A stretch of DNA of 64,000 bases from Aegilops tauschii subsp. strangulata (taxonomy: Eukaryota > Streptophyta > Magnoliopsida > Poales > Poaceae): the NCBI RefSeq assembly GCF_002575655.3, contig NC_053036.3:197254788-197318787 (forward strand), given 5' to 3'. How positions within the stretch are numbered: the first letter of the stretch is position 1; every line of letters starts with the position of its first letter. Positions 11,588 through 23,000 of the stretch are shown in pieces. The notes below the pieces were generated by a model. The model did no database searches. It had not been told where the DNA came from and was given only the letters and a program-made list of their open reading frames with translations. The translations under genes were made by a program, and so were the position numbers.

Positions 11588-13162
11588 GTATCGGGTATGG
11601 GCACTCCCCTTGGCTTCCGCCAAGCTTGGGGGAGGTGCCCCGGTATCGTACCATCCCACTATCTTTTTGCTTTTACTTATCTTAGTTCGATCTTTTTGCT
11701 TTAGATGAAATAAAGTTTAGTTCGATCCTTTCCTCTTTGAGAGTTTGCTTAGTGATCTATCATTGTAATCGTGCGCAAGTTATATAATAAAGTTTAGTTT
11801 GGGTTTTTGCTTTCTATATTTTTATGTTGCAGATAAAGAAAAGAAATAAGAAAGAAAAAAAGAGAAAGGAAATAAATACAAGAAAGGAAATAAATCAATA
11901 AGATCATATACTAATCCTATGGTAGGTGATAGCACCACATAAGGAAAAGTATAAGTAGGAAATTTTATTAGAGATTGACAAACATAGCATTAGTCAATGA
12001 TGCAACTCATGAAAGAATTAATAAGGAAGAGAAGATTCACATATAAATATACTATCCTAGAAATCTTTTGTGATTGTGAGCCCTCATCAGAATATTATAT
12101 GCCAAAATTGTTGACGTTGGACAAGGAAGACAATGTAAAGGTTTATGTTTGTTTATATTCACATAGAAGTCATATTGTCATAGATCCTTCAACATGTGGT
12201 GCTTGCCCCTATCTTTGCTAGCCAAAAATTCCGCAGTAAGTAGAGATACTACTTGTGCATCCATAAACCCTTAAACCCAAACCTTTTTCAAGTGTCCACC
12301 ATACCTACCTAGGGATTGAGTAAGATCCCTCATGTAAGTTGTCATCGGTGCAAAAAGGCAATAAAAATTGATTCTAAAAGTGTGAGATCATTTAGTGTAA
12401 GAGAAAATTGAGCGTTGTACGAACTTGGATGACAAAGAATAAAAGCGACAGACTGCGTAATAAAGGTTGTCATCTTAAGGGGCAATACAACGTGACGGTC
12501 TCTTGCACTAAGGGATTGAGCATACAAACAAATAAGCGCATGGCAACCTCTCCTTCCCTCTATGGGTATTTACTTTTATGCAAAGAGTCAAAGTTTTCTT
12601 CTATTCCTTTTTATTTTTCTCCTTTGGCAAGCATCATGTGGTGAGGAAAGATCTAGGCACATATGTCCAGTTGAATATAGATAGCATGAGTTATTATTGT
12701 TGACATCACCCTTGAGGTGAGTATGTTGGGAGGCGAAACTATAAGCCCCTATCTTTCTATGTGTTCAGTTGAAACGTTTTTCTCATGGGTACGAGGTGAG
12801 TGTTAGCAATCATAGAAGACTATATGATGGTTGAGTATGTGGACTTGCCTAAAGGCTCTGACACGTGACCCTTCCTGAAAAGATGATGAATTGTAGTTGC
12901 AAAGTTGACTAAGAACATAGTTTGTTGGCTTCTAATAGAGTTTTTGCTTTATACTTTGATTGTGTGATGAACTATTATTACTTATTCATAGGAAGTGTAT
13001 GATAAAAGTCCTATGTTTAATTTTGTTGTTGTTATAATAATCAACATGATGCTTCTATGTCCGTATTTTGTTTTTATCAACACCTCTCTCTCAAAGCATG
13101 TGGACATGTTTTTCGATTTCGGTTCTCGCTTGAGGACAAGCGAGGTCTAAGCTTGGGGGAGT
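11588..13162 (+). other. 3' untranslated region of Athila element, ending in polypurine tract
   Basis: No gene is supported in this stretch. It is moderately AT-rich, with a purine-rich AAAGAAAAAAAGAG-like run near 11835-11885. It ends in a polypurine tract AAGCTTGGGGGAG (13150-13162), the primer for plus-strand DNA synthesis, immediately before the 3' LTR. A similar GCTTGGGGGAG sequence occurs at about 11621-11632, shortly after the extra ORF. Confidence 0.6.
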
Positions 13163-14682
13163 TGATACGTCCATTTTGCATCATGTTTTCTTACTGTTAT
13201 TTACAATGTTTTTATCCATAATAATGCTTTTCGGAGTAATTCTAATGCCTTTTCTCTCATAATTTACAAGGTACACACCAAAAGGGAGAATTCCGGCAGC
13301 TGGAAATCTGGACCTGAAAAAGCTACGTCAGGCTACCTATTCTGCACAACTCCAGATGAGCTGAAACTTGACGGAGATTTTTTATGGAATATATAAGAAA
13401 TATTGGAGCAAATAACTACTAGAAGGGGCCCACCAGGTGGGCACAACCCACCTGGGCGCGCTAGGGAGCCCAGGCGCGCCCTGGTGGGTTGTGCCCTCCT
13501 CGGCCCACCTCCGGTGCCCATCTTCTGGTATATAAGTCATTGTGACCTAGAAAAAATAAGGAGAAGGCTTTCGGGACGGAGCACCGCCGTCTCGAGGCGG
13601 AACTTGGGCAGGAGCACTTTTGCCCTCCGGTGGAACGATTTCGCCGGGGGAACTTCCCTCCCGGAGGGGGAAATCATCGTCATCATCATCACCAACAACT
13701 GTCCCAACTTGGGGAGGGAAATCTCCATCAACATCTTCAACAGCACCATCTCATCTAAAACCCTAGTTCATCTCTTGTATTCAATCTTGTTACCGGAACT
13801 ATAGATTGGTGCTTGTGGGTGACTAGTAGTGTTGATTACATCTTGTAGTTGATTACTATATGGTTTATTTGGTGAAAGATTATATGTTCAGGTACATTAT
13901 GCTATTTAATACTCCTCTGATCATGAGCATGTTTATCATTTGTGAGTAGTTACTTTTGTTCTTGAGGTCACGGGAGAAATCATGTTGCAAGTAATCATGT
14001 GAACTTGATATGTGTTCGATATTTTGATAGTATGTATGTTGTGATTCCCTTAGTGGTGTCATGTGAACGTCGACTACATGACACTTCACCATATTTTGGC
14101 ATAAGGGAATGCATTGTGGAGTAGCAATTAGATGATGGGTTGTGAGAGTGACAGAAGCTTAAACCCCAGTTTATGCGTTATTCCGTAAGGGACCGATTGG
14201 ATCCAAAAGTTTAATGCTATGGTTAGAATTTATTCTTAATACTTTTCTCGTAGTTGCGGATGCTTGCGGGAGGGTTAATCATAAGTAGGAGGTTTGTTCA
14301 AGCAAGAACAGCTCCTAAGCACCGGTCCACCCACATATCAAATTATCAAAGTAGCGAACATAAATCAAACCAACATGATGAAAGTGACTAGATGAAATTC
14401 CCGTGTACCCTCAAGAACGCTTTGCTTATCATAAGAGACCGTTTTGGCCTGTACTTTGCCTCAAAAGGATTGGGCTACCTTGCTGCATACTTGTTACTAT
14501 TATTGTTACTTGTTCGTTGCAAATTATCTTGCTATCAAACTACTCCGCTACTTACAATTTCAGCACTTGCAGACATTACCTTACTGAAAACTACTTGTCA
14601 TTTCCTTCTGCTCCTCGTTGGGTTCGACACTCTTACTTATCGAAAAGAGCTACAATTGATCCCCTATACTTGTGGGTCATCA
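13163..14682 (+). repeat. 3' LTR of plus-strand Athila element (1520 bp)
   Basis: Starts TGATACGTCCATTTTGCATC after the polypurine tract and ends GTGGGTCATCA. A hairpin with 23-nt arms and one mismatch lies at 13439-13461/13474-13496, and a TATATAA box at about 13529-13535 marks the U3/R promoter. The same LTR type appears at 36991-38508 (minus), truncated at 4903-6002, and in part at 22080-23479 (minus). Confidence 0.92.
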
Positions 14683-15030
14683 GTGTGTTGTTTTAAATTC
14701 AACAAGGACCGGCCGTAGTCAAACTCAATTCAACTAAAGTTGAAGAAACAGACACCCGCCAGCCACCTGTGTGCAAAGCACGTCGGTAGAAACAGTCTCA
14801 TGAAAGCGGTCATGTAATGTCGGTCTGGGGCGCTTCATCCAACAATACCGCCGAATCAAAGTAAGACGTTGGTGGTAAGCAGTATGACTATTATCGCTCA
14901 CAACTCTTTGTGTTCTACTCGTGCATATAACATCTACGCATAGACCTGGCTCTGAAAAAAATTCCTACGCTAACGCAAGATCTATCTAGGAGATGCATAG
15001 CAACGAGGCGGGAGAGTGTGTCCACGTACC
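14683..15030 (-). mobile_element. Piece of minus-strand Ty1/copia (Angela/BARE-like): leader plus LTR end
   Basis: The reverse complement matches the 3' end of the copia LTR and the leader at 28970-29320 of the plus-strand Angela-like element. Comparison shows about 32 bp missing around 14954: the last bases of the LTR and the first bases of the primer-binding site are gone, joining the LTR T-run directly to AGAGCCAGGTCTATGCG. The piece is bounded on the left by the Athila 3' LTR and on the right by the gypsy element at 15031. The rest of its LTR is at 25453-27072. Confidence 0.85.
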
Positions 15031-15500
15031 TGAGGGAGTCCTGGACTAAGGGGTCCTCGGGCGTCCGGCATGTTTGACATGGGCCGGACTGATGGGCTGT
15101 GAAGATAAAAGACCGAAGACTCTCGCCCGCATCCGGATGGGACTCTCCTTGGCGTGGAAGGCAAGCTTGGCGTCTGGATATGAGGATTCCTTTCTCTGTA
15201 ACTGACTTTGTACAACCCTAGTCCCCTCCGGTGTCTATATAAACCGGAGGGTTTAGTCCAAAGGAACAATCATAATCATACGGGCTAGACTTCTAGGGTT
15301 TTAGCCATTACGATTTTGTGGTAGATCAAATCTTGTAATACTCATATTCATCAAGATCAATCAAGCATGAAGTAGGGTATTACCTCATAGAGAGGGCCCG
15401 AGCCTGGGTAAACATCGTGTCCCCTATCTCCTGTTACCATCGACATTAGACGCATAGTTCGGGGCGCCCTACCCGAGATCCGCCGGTTTTGACACCGACA
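15031..15500 (+). repeat. 5' LTR of pol-less gypsy element (470 bp)
   Basis: Starts TGAGGGAGTCCTGGACTAAG and ends TTTTGACACCGACA. It contains CTATATAAACCGGAGG near 15234-15248 as a TATA box. It is followed directly by the primer-binding region TTGGTGCTTTCATTGAGAG at 15501; the tRNA species was not determined. Confidence 0.9.
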
Positions 15501-15707
15501 TTGGTGCTTTCATTGAGAGTTCCGCTGTGTCGTCTTCAAGAGGTTCGATGGCCCCGTCAATCATCTACAACAATGTTGTCCAGGGGGGAAGTTTTTCTCC
15601 CCGGATAGATCTTCGTATTCGGCGGCTTCGCACTGCGGGCCAACTCGCTTGGCCATCTAGAGCAGATCGACAGCTACACCCCTGGCCATCAAGTCAGGTC
15701 TGGAAGC

Positions 15708-18474
15708 TTGAACTACGTTGCTGATACCCGCGGAGACTTGATCTTCGATGGATTCGAGCCCACGGCAGCCGCTCCCTGCCACCGCGATGAGCATGACCTA
15801 AATCTGTCATCGGACCATACCCAGGAGATAGCACCTGTAAGTGCTCCGGCCCTAGATCCGGAGCAGATTGCGCCATCCGAGGACGGGAGGCTCAACCCCG
15901 CCACGGGAGCCACAGACTCAGCGGCGCTGGAGCCGCACACAGACCCAACCTCGAGCATGACCTGCGTCACCGGAACCTCGGATTCGTCTACGGCCACAGG
16001 TTCCGAACCACGCGCGCCTACGTCCGTCGAGCCCGATCAGGCATTGGTCGTCAAATTCAGCGTCGCGGACATCTTCTGGCACTCACCTTTAGGCGATGTG
16101 TTGAACTCATTAAAAACCCTCTCCTCAGCAGGGGACTCACAGCCGAATTATATCCGGTTCGAACTAGGGGTTGATGACTGGGAATTTCGCTTCCCACCCA
16201 CCTCCCACTTCATAGCCACTGTCGAGGACTTAACCGCCATGCTTGATTACGGCTCCGAAGACATCGACGGTATGGACGACGATGCCGGAGAAGAGGAGGC
16301 CCAAAACCCGCCGTTTACCGGACGCTGGACGGCCACTTCCTCGTATGACGTGTACATGGTGGATACACCGAAAGAGAATAGCGGCGACGACAAGGAAGAC
16401 CCAGTCGAGGATAAACCTCCTGAGATACAACCAAAGCACCGACGTCAGCGGCGCCGCTCCAAGTCACGCCGTGGAAAAGACAGCAATACTGGCACAGGAG
16501 AAAACAATACTCCGGACGTTGCCGAAGACAATGAAGACCCCGTTGAGCCAACTTCCGAACAGGACGAACGGGAAGACATGCAAGTTAGCCCTGAGTAACA
16601 TGCCATAAACAAAGACTCGGAGGATAGTAATTATCTTCCACTCTCCGAGGATGAGGTGAGACTCGGCAACGAGGATTTTATCGTGCCTGAGGAACCTCTC
16701 GAGCAGGAGCGCTTCAAGCGCCGGCTAATAGCCACTGCAAGGAGCCTGAAAAAGAAGCAGCAGCAGCTTCAACCTGACCAAGATCTACTCAACGATAGAT
16801 GGACTAATCTCCTGGCAGCCGAGGAATACGACCTCGAGCGCCCAGCCAAAAGTTATCCGAAGCGCAAATTGCTACCTCAGTTCGATGACAAGGCGCTGGA
16901 GCCCGTACCATCATCGTGCGATGTGGCTGACTGACCACCACGTGGCCGGGACAAAGCGGCAACTCAAGCCGAACACCACCCCGTACTACCTCACCGTAAA
17001 GGCAGAGATAAAACAGCTCGGGGACATACATATGACCTGCGGCAGGATTTGGACAGTAGAGCAGGTCAGAACAGATCGATCTATGGATCACGGGGGTGTG
17101 CCCCAACACACGACAATGGCTATCTAGCCGGACGCAACAGTCATAATCACGTCCGGGCCGAGAACCGCAGAGGAACTCCATCCGAGCTACATCGCGACGT
17201 GGCCCGATATAGAGGCGCCGCACACCCCCTTTGCTTCACTGACGAGGTAATGGAGCATGAATTCCCAGAAGGGTTTAAACCCGTAAACATCAAATCATAT
17301 GATGGGACAATAGACCCCGCGGTATGGATCGAGGATTTTCTTCTCCATATTTCATATGGCCCGCGGTGATGATCTCCATGCCATCAAATACCTCCCACTA
17401 AAACTCAAAGGACCAGCTCAGCACTGGTTGAACAGTCTGCCCGAAAACTCCATTGGTAGCTGGGAGGACTTGGAAGAAGCCTTCCTTGACAACTTTCAAG
17501 GTACATATGTTCGACCTCCGGATGCCGACGACTTAAGTCACATAATTCAACAGCCCGGAGAGTCAGCCAGGAAATTCTGGACTAGGTTCTTAACCAAAAA
17601 GAACTAGATCGTCGACTATCCGGATGCCGAAGCCCTAGCGGCCTTTAAACATAGCATCTGGGACGAATGGCTCGCCCGACACCTCGGCCAAGAAAAGCCG
17701 AAGTCCATGGCAGCCCTCACGACGCTTATGACCCGCTTTTGCGCGGGCGAAGATAGCTGGCTAGCCCGTAGCAATAACACTGCAAGCAAACCTGGCACTT
17801 CGGAAGCCAGAAATAGCAACGGCAAGCCCCAACGCAACAGACACAAGCATCGAAGCAACGGTGATAATACCGACAACACGGCGGTCAATGCCGGATTCAG
17901 TGGCTCCAAGTCCGGCCAGCGGAAGAAGCCGTTCAAAAGGAACAATTCAGGCTCATCCAGCTTGGACCGCATACTCAATCGTCCATGCCAGATACACGGC
18001 GCCCCCGATAAACCAGCCAATCACACCAACAGGAGTTGCTGGGTTTTTAAATTGGCCGGCAAGATAAATGCCAAGAACAAGGAGAAAGGGTCGCAAAGCA
18101 AGGACGATGACGAGGAGCCCCGTCCACCGAACACAGGGGGACAGAAGAAGTTTCTCCCTCAGGTCAAAACGGTGAACATGATATACGCTACCCATATCCC
18201 CAAGAGGGAGCGCAAGCGCGCGCTCAGGGACGTCTATGCGATAGAGCCAGTCGCCCCAAAATTTAATCCATGGTCGTCATGCCCGATCACTTTCGATCGC
18301 AGGGATCATCCGACCAGTATCCGTCATGGCGATTCAGCCGCACTGGTCCTCGACCCAATAATTGATGGATTCCACCTGACGCGAGTCCTCATGGATGGTG
18401 GCAGCAGCCTCAACCTGCTCTATCGAGGATCAAGCCCACAAAAACTACCTTTAAAGGAGTTATACCAGCTGTAG
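15708..18474 (+). pseudogene. gag region of pol-less gypsy element, several breaks
   Basis: Open segments at 15708-16598, 16656-16934, 17049-17369, 17356-17607 and 17707-18474 together resemble a long gypsy gag. The first is an acidic, low-complexity N-terminal region. The gag core is at about 17240-17700 (VNIKSYDGTIDPAVWIEDF, then KYLPLKLKGPAQHWL, SWEDLEEAFLDNFQGTY and FWTRF). A CxxHG...CWVF segment near 17985-18045 and a basic linker follow. Stops near 16597 and 17605 and a frameshift near 17360 break the frame. Gag would package the RNA; as a non-autonomous copy it would depend on pol from a relative. Confidence 0.8.
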
Positions 18475-18749
18475 AGGCCCACTGCACGGGCTCAATCACA
18501 TTGGAGGTCGTCTTCGGATCCCCGGACAACTTCAGAAGCGAAGAGTTGATCTTCGATATCGTCCCCTTCCGCAGTGGCTATCACGCACTTCTCGGACGAA
18601 CCGCATTCGCTCAATTCAATGCGGTGCCGCACTATGCTTATCTCAAGCTCAAGATGCTCGGACCACGCGGCGTCATAACAGTCAATGGAAACGCGGAGCG
18701 CTCCCTCCATACTGAGGAGCACACCGCGGCCCTGGCAGCGGAAGTATAG
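18330..18749 (+). pseudogene. Aspartic protease remnant of pol-less gypsy element
   Basis: The stretch ending the 17707-18474 frame reads VLVLDPIIDGF-like, then RVLMDGGSSLNLLY near 18380-18423. The protease active-site D is present in the form DGGSS. The sequence continues with a frame change into 18501-18749, which carries FRSEELIFDIVPF and YHALLGRTAFAQF, the C-terminal half of a gypsy protease. The D-G-G-S-S form is usual in Tat-type elements. Confidence 0.75.
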
Positions 18750-20060
18750 AGCGGCCTTCTAAGACAGAATTTTAATTCAACGGCCAAGCTCCTGGACACT
18801 GTAAAACGAGTCCGGACTACTTCACAGCATGACAATCCGGCTCATCAGGAGCTAGACTAGCAATTCGACCTCCATATCAGTCCCGACCAAGTGGCGGCAT
18901 ACGTACCACACGTACATAACTACACACTGAAAATACCATGGGCAGAGACGGAGGCATAACCAGATTGTGGTCCACAATATGGCTCGACCTTCTCCGGACA
19001 CACATACTTTCACTTTTCCTTTTTATCCTTTTCAGGTCTCTTTTCCACAGGCCCCTCGCGGCGGCCTGCTCAGCGGTCCTTTCGAAGGACGGATACACCA
19101 AGGCGGCAAGTAGCACAGACGCGTGGGGGATTTTTGGATGTCGTCCTCGATGGTCATTCTACTGTTTTCAGGACCCACACGCAAGTTCTCCCCTTGATCT
19201 TGGCATGTCAAATAGCCCGGGTGCTTCTCGCACTATTTGTAAAAATACGCTTTGACGTAATAATCTAATTATAATGAAAACTGTTTGTGGCCCAACTTAT
19301 GTGGCACTAGCTTACAATTTCACTTTATTTCGTTATTTTTATCAATTGCACACGTACACTCTGGTACGCTTCAATTCGCCAGGGGCTTCACATACTATGG
19401 CAACAAAGTCCGAACACTTTTACAGTACAGTTCGTCGCCCCGAATTTTAGCATTATATGCATTGGCTCCGAATCATGTCTTTGGTCAATAGTTGGGTTGC
19501 CCGGCTCCTGTGCTTACTACCTTATGTTCCGCTCTATCGGCTAGGGTAGTAAAGGGAGAACTACTGCGATTGTGTCCTGGTTTATCCAGATGAGCACCTC
19601 AGTAGAGAAAGCAGAAAACTGACTTTCATGATGCGGCGTGAGCCGGTTAGCTGTTCGGAGGTTACAAATCTTTTGCGATTTTTTCCGCATTATGCGACGG
19701 ATCGGCCTCAGTCCGATCAGGTGTTTACAGCACCCTAGTCCGGATTAAATGCTAACTAGGGATTGCGCCTACATTTTTTGTCGAACTCCTATGGCTAAGT
19801 GAGGGTGATAAAGCCACATAGTCCGATTGCCTGGTTCGTTGCGCTAAACACCTCCTTCAAGGACCAAATTTTTGGATCAAGAGTGTTTAGATTCCATCCT
19901 GAACACCCCCGTACTACCTACATGGGGGCTGAAGCCGACGACTGGCCAACTCTCAGATTTAGTAAAAACGGCCGCACAGGAGGTAAAATTTTAAAAATAA
20001 CAAGCATTATATTACATATCAGCTTTGTTTCACCATACAGGACAAGATAACATGAATGTA
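18750..20060 (+). other. Region of pol-less gypsy element where pol should be
   Basis: A short frame after the protease contains DLHISPDQVAAYVPHVHNY near 18865-18920, possibly a pol linker remnant. After that I see no RT, RNase H or integrase motif in any frame. The rest is moderately AT-rich non-coding sequence with only short ORFs. Confidence 0.55.
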
Positions 20061-20061
20061 T

Positions 20062-23000
20062 TCATTCAAAGATAATGTCCTTCGCACATTGCTCCGCCAC
20101 AGTGCAGGATCCCTCCAGGACATCATCAAAATAATGTTCTGGCGTGCGATGCTCCTTGCCAGCGGGCGGCCCCTCGGTCGCGAGCTTGACGACGTTCATC
20201 TTCGGCCACTGCACCTTGACGCAGGCGAATGCCATCCGCGCGCCCTCGATGCAGACCGACCGCTTGATGACGTCAAGCCGAGGGCAGGTATTGACCAGCC
20301 GCTTCACGAGCCCGAAGTAGCTGCTGGGTATAGGTTCGGCAGGCCACAGTCAGATTATTAAATCCTTCATGGCTAGTTCGGCCACCCTATGCAGTTCGAC
20401 CAGCTGTTTTAGCTAGTCGCTAAAGGGCACCGGATGTTCTGGCGCAAGGTATTGCGACCAGAACAGCTTCTCCGTCAAGCTCCCCTCTTCGGCTCGGAAG
20501 AACTCTGCAGCGTCGGCTACACTGCGCGGCAAATCCACAAACACTCCTGGAGAACTCCAAATCCGGAGCGCCCTGGGCTTCAACCCGGGCATCTTGTGCG
20601 CTTTGGCGAGCCTTGGCGAGTTCGGTCTCTTGATCCGCAATATTGCGCTCCAAGGACTCACATTTCTTCACAGCGTCCTGGAGCTCTTGCTGGACCTCAC
20701 CGACCTTGGCCTCATGCTTTTTGCGGGCGGCTTGTTCCTTGGCCGTTCTCTCCTCGGCCTCGGCCAGCGCCTTCTTGAGGGTCTCTACCTCGGTCGCCGC
20801 TCCTACAAAACCATGGCACAGCATAAATCATCAATCCTTTCTGATATACAGTAGGTCATTACATACCTAGCTTACCCTCCAGCTGTTTCCTTGCTTGGCC
20901 GAGCTCCTCCTCAGCCCGCTCCAGCCTCTGCTTCAGACCGGAGACTTTGACAGCATGAGAAGTCGCGGCTAGCAGCGACGCCTGCTTATTCACATAGACA
21001 TATATGGTTAGTCTCCTACGAAAAACTATTTGATCCTCTGTTCGGCTCTTCTTTCCGAACACCGGATAGAGTCTCAGGGGCTACTGTCTATACTGTGACT
21101 TCCTATATAATTACGTCGCTTACCTCAAAGCCTGTCAGAAGGCTGGTGCAGGCCTCGGTCGGTCCGCTCTTAGCGGACTGAACCCTCTCAATCACCATAC
21201 CCATAAGGGTGCGGTGTTCTTCCACGATAGAAGCGCCTTGCAGTGCTTCCATGAAAGTACCCGGTGCCCCTGGATGGACAGAGATCACCGGGGTGATAGG
21301 TGCACCTCCTTCTTTCGAAGGAGGCTGCCTGCCTGATTCCGGAGCCTAATGGGTCTCCGGAACAATATTTGGCTGGGGGCTGAGTTGGATATGGCCCCCA
21401 TCGCCAGTCTCCAGGGGGATCCGCTCCCCCAGGTTTCCGGCAGCCGAGGTTTCACCCTCCGGTGCCGCTTTGATGGCCTCTCGCGCCTCTCCCTCGCCTG
21501 TGAAAGTCCTTCGGGACACCGCTTCGGCGTCATCTGTGGCCTTGGGAGAGGTGGCCGTCAGCAGTGAATCACTATCCATGGCCTTCGGATCCAGGGCATG
21601 TCGTGGGCCGGACTACAGCACGTGAGTCAACACATCAGAATTATGAAATGAGGGAGTCGGGCATATAAGTGCGTCAGAGCCTTCGAATACTTACGATCCG
21701 GCCAGGGGCTTCTCCCTGGGGTGCCACTCCGAGCTGCTGTCGGTGTCCGGCACGGTGTCGTCCGCGAGGGAGGCTCTCCCCCTCTTGGACGCTTCGGCCT
21801 CCAGACACGTGGAGGCCGCCCTTTTCTTCCTTCCCCTCGCAGGGGGGAGTTGCTTTCTTCCTCCTCCTCCTCGTCGTCGGTGGCGGGTGAGGACTGGGTC
21901 TCGGCATCTTCGGACGTCACGTCCGAAGTGCCCTTGTGACGGAGGCCACCTCTGGCCCCCTTGGCCTTCTTCTCCGACGCCTGGTAGGGCTCCAGAACCA
22001 GCATCTTCATCAAAAGAGGAATTGTTGGGTCTTCGGGCAGCGGAGCCGGACTCCTGATCAGCTCCGTCTTCTTCGTCCAGTGAAAGTATCGGTAACAGAT
22101 AGTTTTGTGATAAGGTAATTTGTAACGGGTAACAAGCAACAAAAGTAAATAAAGTGCAGCAAGGTGGCCCAATCCTTTTTTGTAGCAAAGGACAAGCCTA
22201 GACAAACTCTTATATAGAGAAAAGCGCTCCCGAGGACACATGGGAATTATCGTCAAGCTAGTTTTCATCACGTTGATATGATTCGCGTTCGGTACTTTGA
22301 TAATTTGATATGTGGGTGGACCGGTGCTTGGGTGTTGTCCTTACTTGGACAAGCCTCCCACTTATGATTAACTCCTATTGCAAGCATCCGCAACTACAAA
22401 AGAAGTATTAAGGTAAACCTAACCATAGCATGAGACATATGGATCCAAACAGCCCCTTACGAAGCAACGCATAAACTAGGTTTTAAGCTTCTGTCACTCT
22501 AGCAACCCATCATCTACTTATTACTTCCCAATGTCTTCCTCTAGGCCCAAATAATTGTGAAGTGTCATGTAGTCGACGTTCACATAACACCACTAGAGGA
22601 GAGACAACATACATCTCATCAAAATATCGAACGAATACCAAATTCACATGACTACTAATAGCAAGACTTCTCCCATGTCCTCAGGAACAAACGTAACTAC
22701 TCACAAAGCATATTCATGTTCATAATCAGAGGAGTATTAATATGCATAATGGATCTGAACATATGATCTTCCACCAAATAAACCAACTAGCATCAACTAC
22801 AAGGAGTAATCAACACTGCTAGCAACCTGCAGGTACCAATCCCAGGTTTAGAGACAAGAATTGGATACAAGAGATGAACTAGGGTTTTAGAGGAGATGGT
22901 GCTGGTGAAGATGTTGATGGAGATTGGCCCCCTCCCGATGAGAGGAGCATTGGTGATGATGATGGCGATGATTTCCCCCTCCCGGGGGGAAGTGTCCCCG

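Larger units (their letters stand above)
4903..14682 (+). mobile_element. Athila-type Ty3/gypsy retrotransposon, plus strand, nearly complete
   Basis: The order is 5' LTR (truncated at its left by a nested insertion), tRNA-Asp-type primer site, gag-protease-RT-RNase H-integrase, a long 3' region with an extra ORF, a polypurine tract and a full 3' LTR. Domain order with integrase after RNase H is Ty3/gypsy; the primer type and the large 3' region fit the Athila lineage. It is inserted in the 5' untranslated leader of a minus-strand copia element, whose sequence continues at 14683. The first roughly 415 bp of the 5' LTR and the left target duplication lie beyond the nested element, outside the window. 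All coding domains are broken, so it is a dead copy. Confidence 0.92.

Noticed and set aside
15708..16598. Host gene for an acidic protein
   Set aside because: It lies directly after an LTR and primer site and in front of the gag core, so it is the N-part of gag.
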